From positions 2,370,697 through 2,421,489 of the forward strand of contig BFEA01000110.1 of the NCBI GenBank assembly GCA_003427395.1: a stretch of DNA of 50,793 nucleotides, given 5' to 3'. The notes under the pieces are model-generated. The model was not told where the DNA came from. It saw nothing but the letters and a program-made list of their open reading frames with translations, and ran no database searches. Below, one piece after another: positions 1-9,566 of this stretch. Every line of letters begins with the position of its first letter. Within the stretch, counting starts at the first letter, position 1. Source of the stretch: Chara braunii. Its lineage: Eukaryota; Streptophyta; Charophyceae; Charales; Characeae. A program made the position numbers and the translations under genes.

Positions 1-120
1 ATCGGTGCGAGTGATCGCCAATGAAACGCATGCATTCTTGCTCCCGAAACTCCTTCATCTCGCCCCGATCAGATGGCACACTCACATGTCCGCATGTCAT
101 GTCTTGAACATGCGTGGCCA

Positions 121-194
121 CGCTGATGGGCGCGGGGCTATATTGCAGCCTAGCATCCTTTCTGCTGCCTCATAGAGCCTCGCATCCATCAGCG
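121..194. repeat. Foldback repeat, copy 1
   Basis: Two imperfect inverted arms (121-140, starting CGCTGATGGG, and 173-194, ending CCATCAGCG) surround a loop of about 30 bases. The same foldback recurs at 437-503, so this is a repeat unit and not a chance hairpin. The flanking sequence at 60-85 is an inverted copy of sequence found at 240-265 and 545-565 (CATCTGATCGGGGCG). No coding function is apparent. Confidence 0.7.
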
Positions 195-668
195 TGCACA
201 CGCTTGTTCAGGAACTGACACATGGACGTTTGACTGTGCCATCTGATCGGGGCGAGTGGTCGCCAATGGAACTAGATCAGCAAACGCACCCCGAGGTACG
301 TTCGCGAAAGAAACAGGCCAACGCATAAGACGAACGAAATAGAGGCGTTGAAGACAAACTAACGACGGGGACGAAGATGGTAGTTGAACACGACGGCACA
401 CACGTCCACGTGTCAAGTCGTGATCATGAGTGGCCACGCTGATGGGTGCGGGGCTCTATTCAACGACATTCAGTTGCCGCATAGAGCCCCGCATCCATCA
501 GCGAGCCCACGCTTGTTCAGGACCTGCCACGTGGACGTGTGAGTGTGCCATCTGATCGGGGCGAATGGTCGCCAATGGAACTAGATTCGCGAAAGCAGGC
601 CGACGGAAAAGACGAACGACATAGAGGCACTGATAGAAAACTGACGACGATGGTGGTGGAACACGACG
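181..668. repeat. Two direct repeats of about 180-210 bases with a foldback between them
   Basis: Positions 181-392 and 487-668 are diverged direct copies offset by about 306 bases. Both begin at CGCATCCATCAGCG, share CATCTGATCGGGGCGA and CGCCAATGGAACTAGAT, and run on through AAGACGAACGA and GAACACGACG. A near-perfect 23-base inverted repeat (437-459 with 481-503, one mismatch) lies at the junction. Short ORFs through here simply follow the repeat and I do not call them. The structure suggests nested or tandem copies of a foldback element. Confidence 0.7.
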
Positions 669-1082
669 CTGTTGGTTCTGTCTCATTCGTTTGTCTGCGC
701 TTATGAGTTACGTTCGCAAACTTTGTGCGAGCGACACAGACAAGCGCAGTGAAACGAACGAGATAAAAGACAGAAAGAGAGATAAAGAGATAGCGAGAGA
801 GAGAGAGAGCGCGACATAGAGGCAATCTCCGCCTTCATCACACGACCCAATCAAATGTCACGATCAAATGGCCCCGAACGTCATAGACTCCCTATCACAC
901 ATCGGACTCATGGAGAGAAATCCCTGTTGGATCACAGGACACTGCTCGTTCGCGGCGACTGAACCCAATGTAATCGCCACCGCGCGAATTCCGATTACAG
1001 ATCGCGTACATGTGTGGGCATTCTGACGGTCTACGCAAACCCAGCATGGCAGGACTTTTCAGGTCGATGGAGATGGCGAGAG

Positions 1083-1085
1083 AAA

Positions 1086-1160
<75 letters not shown>

Positions 1161-1240
1161 AGAGAGAGAGGCAGAGTCAAATAGAGAGAGAGAGATGGGG
1201 AGTGAGACAGAGAAAGATGAGAAAGGGAGATAGAATGAGA
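1083..1240. repeat. (AG)n microsatellite
   Basis: Almost pure AG dinucleotide repeat, degrading into AGAT/AGGC variants toward the right end. Translations through it (Ser-Leu repeats on the opposite strand) are artefacts. Confidence 0.95.
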
Positions 1241-1686
1241 GAGAGAATGCACCTTTTCTTTCCTCGATTTACAACTGTTGTTGGAAACAATGAACCCAGC
1301 GACTTGGTTGATGATCTCAAACCGCAATATGACGACGCGTGTCGCGACGCGCGAAAAGGGAGTTGCCGACGCGTGAAAGGGCAAAACTGCGAATGGAGAC
1401 GTGGGAGATTGCGACGCGAAGGAGATGGCAAGGCGAGGGATATGGCGACGAGGGAGAGAGAATGAAGCGAGGCAAACGGCGGGGGAGACGGCCACAAGAT
1501 GGTTGTGTCCCTCAACGACGAGATGGCTGTGTCGCTGGCAAGGGCGGGTGGTCTGGGCGCGTGACGGGCATTTTCGGCCGTGAGGGTTGGCGACACCTGC
1601 GATTGCCTGCTGCTTCGGACGATTGCAATGCCCACCTGCAAATTCGCGGAATGGCGCCACCGTCATTCGAAAGGCGGATACATCCG

Positions 1687-1850
1687 AGCGGGGCCCAAGA
1701 AACGAAAGTGGGCGGGAAAAGCCACGCCGGATGAAGTGTTGGAACTGTCGATATCACGGTAAAATCCGCGCGGGCCCCAATATTTAAAAGTGGGCGGGAA
1801 AATTTGCGCCAGATGATGCGTTGGGACCGTCGATAGCACGGTGAAAAAAG
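1687..1850. repeat. Two tandem copies of an 82-base unit
   Basis: Units at about 1687-1768 and 1769-1850 share GGGCCCCAA/GGGCCCAAG, AAGTGGGCGGGAAAA, GATGA.G.GTTGG and CGTCGATAGCACGGT. Similarity is high enough to align by eye. The unit length is not a multiple of three and no ORF is preserved, so this is a non-coding tandem repeat. Confidence 0.75.
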
Positions 1851-2392
1851 GCCAGTCCTCTTGCAATCACGGCCCGCCCTCCCGCGATGGTTTTGGACCG
1901 TGCGATTTCGTGAGGAGGGTCCGTCAAAAAAGGGACCGCCTGATGTCACAGCCCCCGACGCGGCAGTACCTGCGGCGGGCAGCTGAAGGGCCCCTCAAGC
2001 CCCACTTACTGCACTCTCCGTTCTCCTGTCGGGCACCAAACGAATGGGGGTGGTTGTCACACCCGTTCGCTGGTGTCATTTCTTCCGTGTGCTGCCTTTG
2101 CGACGTGTCCGCCATCGCTCGAAGTCGCCTGCATCAAATCGCAGGCCCCTTGCGCATCCAGGCCCTCGTTCTTCCAGCAATCGTCGATAGCCGGGGGCGC
2201 TATTGAAAACGTCACACGACTGTAGACCTTGATGGTCGTCCCGTTCGCACTGTGTTTTCTTGTGTTGGCTGGAGGCGTTTGTTGACTCGCAGGTCTGTAA
2301 GAAGCCCACGCCCCCTGCTCGACCCCTTCACCATTTCAAGCCCCCACCTCTTCCCATTGCCCTTCGGCTCCTTCGACCGTGCAAGTCTTGTT

Positions 2393-2999
2393 CTCTGCCA
2401 CCACCTGCTCCGCCAATCACGTGCGCACGATTTTCAGCGCACGACGCCCACCGATCACAACGACGGAAGACCCCATGCAGTGACACACGCTGACGTCATC
2501 ATCTTGCACATGACGTCAGCGACGGGCAATGGCTTGCGGCTTTCACAGTCATCGGCCTCGAGTCTTGGCGTCCTCAACATCGCTTGTTTGCGTCCTCAAC
2601 ATCGTTTGTTGGCGTCCTCACCATCGCTTGTTGGCGTCCTCAACATCGCCCTCTAGTCTTGGCGCCCTCCGTCGACCACATCTGACGCGTGGAGAAAGTC
2701 GCATCGCCCTCGAGTCTTGGCGTCCTCGACATCGCTTGTTGGTACACTTTCTTGGACCCTGGCTCGCGGGTCATCCTACCCCAGTCTACTTAGGATATCG
2801 CAATGCAGTCGGTCGTGCGAGTATTCTTCTACATCACCGCCTGCTCCGTCTATTACGCACGAATCGACATGAGCGCGATCTTCAGTCCACGATGTCCGCA
2901 GCTCACAACCACGAAAGTTCCCTTCCACTGACACACGCTGACGTCACCATCTTGCGCATGACGTCTGGAATTCGAAATGGTCTGCGACTTTCGCAGTCA
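2393..2999. repeat. Diverged duplication carrying paired TGACGTC sites
   Basis: Segments at about 2393-2550 and 2829-2999 are related direct copies. Each contains CACACGCTGACGTCA, a short spacer with ATCTTGC, then CATGACGTC, followed by GCGGCTTTCACAGTC or GCGACTTTCGCAGTC. Each copy therefore has two TGACGTC(A) cores about 16 bases apart. TGACGTCA is the classic bZIP/CREB-type core; whether these sites are bound here is unknown. Confidence 0.65.
2567..2654. repeat. 22-base tandem repeat, four copies
   Basis: Four head-to-tail copies of GGCGTCCTCAACATCGCTTGTT start at 2567, 2589, 2611 and 2633 with few substitutions. An isolated fifth copy lies at about 2717-2742. Because 22 is not a multiple of three, coding is unlikely. 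Confidence 0.85.
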
Positions 3000-3089
3000 A
3001 GATCGTCGGACGCCTTCGACGACCGCATCTGATATATGGACGAAGTTTCATCGCCGTTGCTCCCTGGTGTCCTCAAAATCGCGGTATGT

Positions 3090-3225
3090 GATCACCACTG
3101 CGATAACACATCACCCGATAGACGTCAACACCGGAGACGTCATCTGAAAAACGTGTGTCGATGGACTTTAAGATCCCGTCCATCCATCTCCTGTGCTGAT
3201 GTCTATCAGACGATCTGTTATCGCA
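3090..3225. repeat. Imperfect 135-base palindrome
   Basis: The left side (GCGATAACA, then GATAGACGTCAACACC) and right side (CTGATGTCTATC, then TGTTATCGC) are inverted copies around a centre near 3155, which explains the similar short translations on both strands. Probably a foldback or MITE-like element. Confidence 0.55.
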
Positions 3226-3874
3226 GCGCTGATAGCTAGAAGCCTCACGACAAACGTGCACCTCCAACAGAAATCGCCCGTGTCGCACTCACAGCCAACA
3301 GTGGCCAAGCCACCCATCCACAACGTTCAGCGACGACCCGTTGCGCACAAAGGATACCCATGGCGAATCNGAAACATCCCAGATTACCGCCGATCCCGCG
3401 ACATCCCACCGCCAAGTGCCAACTTCGAGCTCGTTTCCGATCGATTCGGTGATTGAACATGTCTATCGCAGTTGTGGACGACATCAGGATTTTTTTCTTG
3501 TACTGCCACGCAACCGGGCGCGAGACGCCGGACACGCATCGGCAACTTTTGGATATGGAACTAGCGCTCACAAGTTTCATCTCGCCCACAAGAAAACTTC
3601 ACAGCACCGCCGCCCGTGCGGCAGTCCGTCCCCTCGCCACGATTCATTTTGGGCGAATTTTGACGCGGACAATCCTCGCGACGATTGCAGTCTCGAAATC
3701 TGAGCTGAATGAACGCACAATGACCTCGTGGAACGATCAGCTCTCGATCCACGCCGATCACATTTCGATTCCAATTAATCGCAGCCTTGTTTTCCAGAGC
3801 AGCTTAGGGAGGCGTTCTTGGGATTGCAGCGGGAGTGAGAGAGTGTTGTTCGTGCCACTTCTTCCGGATGGAGT

Positions 3875-5375
3875 TCGGATTCATCCGATCTCGGGATGAA
3901 GGCAATAGTAGATGTCATTTGCGATGCCAGTGGTTGGATGACTATGCCCCTTTTACATCCGACCCATTGTTTACACACAACGTTCCCCCATCGAAAGTTT
4001 TGAGGCGACCCCCTTTCCATGACAACCCGCCACTCATGACTTCTGTCGGTGTTCTTTGTCTCCCACGAGGGGTTATGCAATTCTCAAGCTGGACATTTTT
4101 TGTTTCGCCTCACTACGGAACGTGTGATGTAGTTCGGATGAATCCGAACCACAACCCTTGGCTCGTGGGAAGTCTCAACGGGAACCGCATCCCTCCGATG
4201 TCTCAGTGGAAGGGACAACGACGGCACAGGGGATCGCTTTCAAAGTAAACATCTCCAGAAATCATGACTCCGATAGCTCCCCATCTGCTTTTGCCTTCTT
4301 TTGTAGCTCGGATCAATCCGGACCACAACCACAGACGACTGACGGATGGCAGTCGTGGCTTTTGTCAGTGTTTATTTATTCCGCATTGGGTTGTGCAATA
4401 CTCACACAGGACTGGATGTTTTCTGTTTCGCCTCACTACGGAACGTGTGATGCAGCTCGGATGAATCCGAACCACAACCCTCGGCTCGTGGAAAGTCTCA
4501 ACGGGAACCGCCTCCCTCCAATGTCTTAGTGGAAGGGACAACGACGGCACAGGGGATCGCTTTGAAGTAAACATCTCCAGAAATCATGACTCCGATAGCT
4601 CCCCATATGCTTTTGCCTTCGTTTGTAGCTCGGATGAATCCGAAACACAACCACAGACGACTGACGGACGGCAGTCGTGGCTCTTGTCAGTGTTATTTAT
4701 TCCGCATTGGGTTGTGCAATACTCACACAAGACTTATAAATTTCGCATCACTCCTAAACGTGTGATATAGCTCGGATCAATCCGAACCACATCCCTCACC
4801 GCATCGGGAGTCCCGAGGTGAGTATTACGCCCAGTGACGGGAGGTCGCATCGGGAAAGGAAAACGGCGGCACACTCCACGCATCCTGAATGCAACATACA
4901 ATAACCGATGGTGGGCACTCATGTCATTCGTTGTTTATTTGTCCTTCCGAGAGGCCAAATGTGAACATTTCGAAGGACGTCTGGGTACCGCCTGACTGAA
5001 ACCGTTTGCTGTGGTCCGAATAATTAATCCGAACCTCATAGCTCGATGGCGATTGAGTCTGATTTGTCTGCCACTCTTGGCTTTTGTTTGTTTGCACATG
5101 GGGCAGTAAGGCAAACCTCGCAAAGGACGTGTTGCTTCTTACTGCCTCCGCCTTCGATTCCAGGGGTGTCTCATCCTTTTGCCACATCCCTCCGAGTGAG
5201 GCGAGGCCGCTGGGCGGTGGCTCGGATTAATCCGAGCCACGGATGGTCGCACGACATCCCATTTAATGTCTATCTTTCCGGGGCGGTTGCTCGGATTGAT
5301 CCGAACCACGGACTGGTAGGCATGGATGAGCTTCTGTCTAGGACTTCTGTTGGCGGGTGGATCGAATTGATCCGA
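3875..5375. promoter_or_regulatory. Left cluster of TCGGAT-NN-ATCCGA palindromes
   Basis: Perfect copies start at 3875, 4134, 4457, 4630, 4772, 5222 and 5291; one-mismatch copies start at 4308 and 5362; a decayed copy lies at about 5014-5036. The central dinucleotide varies (TC, GA, CA, TA, TG) while both six-base arms are conserved. The 5217-5240 copy extends to a perfect 24-base palindrome with half-site GTGGCTCGGATT. Conserved arms with a free spacer are what a dimeric DNA-binding protein would select. The binding role is inferred. Confidence 0.8.
4085..4830. repeat. 323-base tandem repeat (2.3 copies)
   Basis: Unit 1 begins near 4085, unit 2 near 4408, and a truncated third near 4735. 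TGTTTCGCCTCACTACGGAA occurs at 4101 and 4424, exactly 323 bases apart. Each full unit carries two TCGGAT-NN-ATCCGA palindromes, giving alternating spacings of about 174 and 149 bases. Short overlapping ORFs follow the repeat and are not credible genes. Confidence 0.85.
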
Positions 5376-5432
5376 ACCTCAGATCCGGGGCGGTGCGGTA
5401 GGCTTGGATGAGCTTCTGTCTTGCACTTCTGT

Positions 5433-5819
5433 TCACCTCGTGTTTAGAATGACCGTGGTAGGTAGAGTGTGTGCCTCCATGGCTCTGCGAAAAGTACTTG
5501 TCATGTCGACTGTGCGAAAACGTCTTTTGTAGATGAGGCGGTGTGATGTGGCTGTCCGACGTCGGTGTGTTGTTCCGTTCGACGAGGGTCGTCCCACTAT
5601 TATGTCCGTCTCAATGTGCTTTACGACGTGGGTTTTAATAATTTTTGAAAATCCTACATTTGCTCTGGAACGGGTCTCTGCATGACTTTTAGAAAACACT
5701 CCATTGGCTTGGTGAACTTCTGATTGGTGACCTTCTGTAAGGGCTTTGCAATGCGACGTGGAAAAATATTTTTTTGGACGATTCCGATTGACGGCCTTCT
5801 GTAAGGGCTTCGCCGACAA
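5433..5819 (-). CDS. Possible 128-codon ORF, unidentified
   Basis: An uninterrupted frame that I do not recognise, rich in Arg, Lys, Thr and Ser. On the + strand the same DNA contains a diverged short repeat (CCTTCTGTAAGGGCTT at about 5731 and 5791), which argues against a conserved protein. It sits between the left palindrome cluster and the 277-codon ORF. It could equally be a leader region for that ORF. No domain is visible; listed as a weak candidate only. Confidence 0.15.
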   Translation of the reverse strand: MSAKPLQKAVNRNRPKKYFSTSHCKALTEGHQSEVHQANGVFSKSHAETRSRANVGFSKIIKTHVVKHIETDIIVGRPSSNGTTHRRRTATSHRLIYKRRFRTVDMTSTFRRAMEAHTLPTTVILNTR

Positions 5820-6051
5820 AAAAATGTAGGGCGTTACAGCTGGGTGTGGGCATCGTCCGGGAAATTATCGTTCACCGACATTGTTTACGACCGTCTCCTT
5901 TCCCATATGTCTATCCATGTGTTCGTATTGTGTAGGGAGTTTAATGTCGTCGAGTCCTTTGACAAGCATCACCATGCTACACGAGAGGCACATGCGCTTA
6001 GCGAAACCCTTTCCACCTTGTGCAAGATCGTTGCGGCATCATGAAGGTCAA

Positions 6052-6885
6052 ATGTGGATCGGCGATGCACCCGAGGACGACTTCGAGGACGACCCTTGGA
6101 CGACCGTCGTCCCTTACATGAACCGGCATCTCGATGAATGGAACGAAAATGACTGGAAGGCGATGGAGCGTTCCTTCCCATGGGCAAGCCATTACAAGTT
6201 TGCCAACATGTTGGAGTTCGGGAACCTCATTGCACTGCCTTGTGGTGTCCTCCATCGAAAGACCCTGGACGATAAGGGTAAACCGGTCCGCTTTCGTACC
6301 AGCTTCAGACGTCGCCTCCACTGCGAGTATATCACATCTTCGCCACGAACTTGGGGGAGTTCGCAGAAGCAAGAGTTGGTGGAATGCGCTCGTCATTGTT
6401 CATTCTTGGAACACTACCCACCCCATTGCCCAGGGACTTCTCCACAAGCTCTGTCGTACTGTTGTGTGCGGTTGACGGATGACGGATGTCCTTTCGCCAG
6501 AGTGCTATGTGTGGCTTCTTCAAGCAAAAGCAGGAAACTTGTGGATGCAGTTGTGCTTGTGTCACGCAACAAGATGGTGCTTAAGGGATCCAGGTTCAAG
6601 GCGGTCATGTCTCGCCCAGATGTAGATGGGCGGTCAGACTTGGTGAGAGCAGGTCAGGTAAGAGTTTTTCTGTCATTGTGGGATGATGTGGAAAAGAAAG
6701 TGTCTGAAATACGTGACTGTATAGGGAATTCCTTAGCACGACGAGGAGGGTTTGTCAGGATGAAATACATGTCCGTGTTTTCGGAGAAGGCAACAGTCGA
6801 CCAGCCGCAGATCCATGTGTATGGATCATCTATGAATGCTCTGTATGGTTTCCGTTCACAACCTCGTCCGCGGGAAACCCTGTAG
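6052..6885 (+). CDS. Unidentified 277-codon ORF inside the palindrome-marked domain
   Basis: An open frame runs from at least 5881 to the TAG at 6885. I chose the ATG at 6052 because the translation becomes protein-like there, with an acidic start (MWIGDAPEDDFEDDPW); an upstream in-frame ATG at 5881 would add 57 residues of unconvincing sequence. The product is soluble-looking, with no signal peptide or membrane segment, several Cys/His residues in the middle (CARHCSFLEHYPPHC) and a mixed C-terminal half. I do not recognise a family. It is bounded on both sides by intergenic DNA carrying the TCGGAT-NN-ATCCGA palindrome but contains no copy itself, as does the long first ORF of the transposase-like gene downstream. 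That suggests both belong to the same element. It could be an accessory protein of that element. Confidence 0.5.
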   Translation: MWIGDAPEDDFEDDPWTTVVPYMNRHLDEWNENDWKAMERSFPWASHYKFANMLEFGNLIALPCGVLHRKTLDDKGKPVRFRTSFRRRLHCEYITSSPRTWGSSQKQELVECARHCSFLEHYPPHCPGTSPQALSYCCVRLTDDGCPFARVLCVASSSKSRKLVDAVVLVSRNKMVLKGSRFKAVMSRPDVDGRSDLVRAGQVRVFLSLWDDVEKKVSEIRDCIGNSLARRGGFVRMKYMSVFSEKATVDQPQIHVYGSSMNALYGFRSQPRPRETL

Positions 6886-7009
6886 GTCACAAGATACGGA
6901 CGTGTGGTCAGACCTTGTGTTTAAGGGAAAAGGAGACTCCCTGTGACGACTAAAGTTGACACCTGCGTTGTTGCATTTGAACTTGCGAAGGTGACGTTCT
7001 ATAAGTGTT

Positions 7010-7733
7010 TCGGATTCATCTGAATCATCAATCAGATATATGCGGGTGCACCCGACGTTGAAGGCGATGCGTGAAGGCTTCCCCAAGGACGATCCTTGGC
7101 CAAACAACAACCCGTCGGATTCTCTATGTGCGATTCGATAACTGCAGACCATCGAGTTTATGTTCTTGCACGCCTTCGAGGCAAACAAGGCTTCCAAACA
7201 GTCCGCCGCCCTCTAGATCGTCTGGTACTGCCATGAAATGTGGTGCCCGTGTCCGTGGCCCTCTGTGCAACAGCCGCTGCATGGCAGAAAATAACGTGAG
7301 CGGCGATGGCTGAGGCTGTAATCATGCATGTTCACCAGAACATCTTTTGTCTCGGATTCATCCGAAGTCGCCGGCTGCACAAACGTTTTCATTCTCATCC
7401 CCGCAAAAGTCGTCTGTTACCCTGGACACCCGCTGAAAGAAACTCCTCTTTGCGTCAATACGCTGCATATGGGCCGATGATAAGCAGCCGCGCAGAATGC
7501 ATAGCACGTCCCGATTGCGAAATCGTCGGGTCTTTTTATCGCGACGGCGAAGGCTCATGATCACCCCTGGCGACGGCAACAATGGTTTTTCGATTGGATG
7601 CCATGAAATGTGGTGCCATGTCCGTAGCCCTCTCTGCAACAGCCGCTGCCAGGCCGAAAGTGACTGAGCGACGTTGGCCGACGCTGCAATCGACCTTGTC
7701 CGGCATGTCGTCTTGTGTCTCGGATCCATCCGA
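7010..7733. promoter_or_regulatory. Middle palindrome sites, 7.0-7.7 kb
   Basis: TCGGAT-TC-ATCTGA at 7010 (one mismatch), perfect TCGGAT-TC-ATCCGA at 7352 and TCGGAT-CC-ATCCGA at 7720. All lie downstream of the 277-codon ORF. The last two sit at the same relative place in two copies of a 370-base repeat. The role as binding sites is inferred. Confidence 0.75.
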
Positions 7734-7760
7734 AGTTTGGGGCCGCTCGAGCTTGTTCCT
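7213..7760. repeat. Two diverged copies of a 370-base repeat
   Basis: TGCCATGAAATGTGGTGC occurs at 7229 and again at 7599. Similarity continues through CAACAGCCGCTGC, a GAGCG(G/A)CG segment and on to the palindromes at 7352 and 7720. The internal reading frames are not conserved between copies, so this is non-coding repeat DNA. Confidence 0.75.
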
Positions 7761-7839
7761 TCTCGTCACCGAATGTTCAGCACCTGCACAGAACACAAAA
7801 AAACTTCCCGATTGGAACATCGCGGGGCCATCACGTTGT

Positions 7840-8990
7840 CGACTCCCACATGATGATTACCGTGAATAGCGGCATGATGTCAGGTCCGCCTCTCCGATGT
7901 GGGTCTAACGGTGGATTGCATCAAATCTGCTCTCAAAGATCCACACCGGAGAGGGGGGCCAGCAATCGACCACTGCTTGCTTGTAAAACATCATATGATT
8001 TGTCGATACAACCGACATTCAGCATTGATCGGTGAGCATCTGGTGCTACGCCAAAAAGTTCGTCATGCGGCCGCAATTTTCCTCCTCGATTGCTCAATTT
8101 GCGGTTCTCGCGCCATAGACTCCCTTATGATGACTACAGTTAACAGCGGCGGGGTAGCATGTCCCCTTCTCCGGTATGGATCTCATGGTGGAGTGTGAAA
8201 CTCTGCTCTCAAAGATCCAGACCGAGAAAGGGGGCCAGCTATCAACCACTGCTTGCTTGTAAAACATCATATGATATGTCGACACAACCGACATTCAGAA
8301 CTGGACGGTGAGCATCTGGTGCTACGCCGAAAAGTTCGTCATGCGGCCGCGATATTGCCCCACAATTGCTCATTTTCGGTTTCTCGCGTCATAGACTCCC
8401 TTATGACGACTACAGTTAACAGCGGCAGGGTAGCAGGTCCCCTTCTCCAATATGGATCTCACGGTGGAGTGCGAAGCTCTGCTCTCAAAGATCCAGACCG
8501 AAAGGGGGCCAGCTATGAACCACTGCTTGCTTGTAAAACATCATATGATGTGTCGATACAACCGACATTCAGAACTGGTCGGTGAGCATCTGGTGCTGCG
8601 CCAAAAATTTCGTCATGCGGCCGCAATATTCCTCCACAATTGCTTGTTTTTGGGTTCCCGCGTCATAGACTCCCTTATGATGACTAAAGTTAACAGCGGC
8701 AGGGTAGCAGGTCCCCTTGTCCGATATGGATCTCACGGTGGAGTGCGAAACTCTGCTCTTAAAGATCCAGACCGGGAAAGGGGGCCAGCTATCAACCACT
8801 GCTTGATCGTAAGGCATTATATGATATGTCCATTACATCGGCGTTCGAAACTGTTTGGTGAGCATCTGGTGCTACGCCAACAATTTCCGAACAAGACCGC
8901 GAAAGTGTTTTTGCCACCCCACAGCACAGACTGCCGACTGTTTGGCACTGCGGGAAGGTTGTCAATTTCTTACGACGCGGAAGACTCGTG
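7840..8990. repeat. 275-base tandem array, four copies
   Basis: GGTGAGCATCTGGTGCT begins at 8031, 8307, 8581 and 8857, giving periods of 276, 274 and 276. Units share CTGCTCT.AAAGATCCA, ACCACTGCTTG, CATCATATGAT.TGTCGATACA and TCATGCGGCCGC.AT. Two periods equal 92 codons, so partly overlapping ORFs (for example 8452-8991) carry protein-level repeats, but the 274-base step breaks the frame and there are indels. I favour a non-coding satellite-like array inside the element. It contains no TCGGAT palindrome. Confidence 0.9.
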
Positions 8991-9091
8991 ATCACTTCTG
9001 TCGTCTGTATGCGTGCTGATGGTGCTCGGCATTGCATACTTGACGCACTGGTGGTGTATGCTGCAATTGTCTAAATCTGGATTTAAGTGTC

Positions 9092-9440
9092 TCCGATGCA
9101 TCCGACATAAGAACCTGCAAAGATGCGAACTTGCCAATATTTACCTGCATCATTGTATCGGATTCATCCGAGTCTAAAATCAGTTACATATTTGCGCACC
9201 CGCAATTTCTATAGCATGTCTGATCGGTGACGGGCAAGCTTGTAGTCCGGTTCAAGGCTGGCTGTGCACGTCTAATGTCAAGTCCGATATTTGTTTGCGT
9301 CGTTGCGTTGGATTCATCCGAATCTAAAGTATGTTACATACTTGCGGGCCCGCCATTTCTACACCATACATGTGAAATCAGTGAGGGTGAAGGCTTGTGG
9401 TCCGGTTCAAGGCTGGCTATGCATTGTCTTTTTGTTTCGT
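9092..9440. repeat. 150-base repeats each headed by the palindrome
   Basis: Two clear direct copies start at about 9158 and 9308. Both begin with GGATTCATCCGA.TCTAAA, then share GTTACATA.TTGCG, CCCGC.ATTTCTA and GTCCGGTTCAAGGCTGGCT. A further palindrome (TCCGAT-GC-ATCCGA) lies at 9092. The block lies directly upstream of the transposase-like gene, so it could be its promoter region. Confidence 0.75.
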
Positions 9441-9566
9441 TGCGCTGCTATAGTGCTTCCCAACTAGCGGACGCATCTCTGTCGCTTTATCATTGCCAAA
9501 GTCCAACAACTGTCTCGACTGCGATTTGGGTCAACGTCTGTTGCTCTGCTCGCAGGGAAAAGTGGA

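Noticed and set aside
1177-1666. Overlapping ORFs of 150-210 codons on the minus strand
   Set aside because: Driven by the AG repeat and GC-rich flank, with no domain in either frame.
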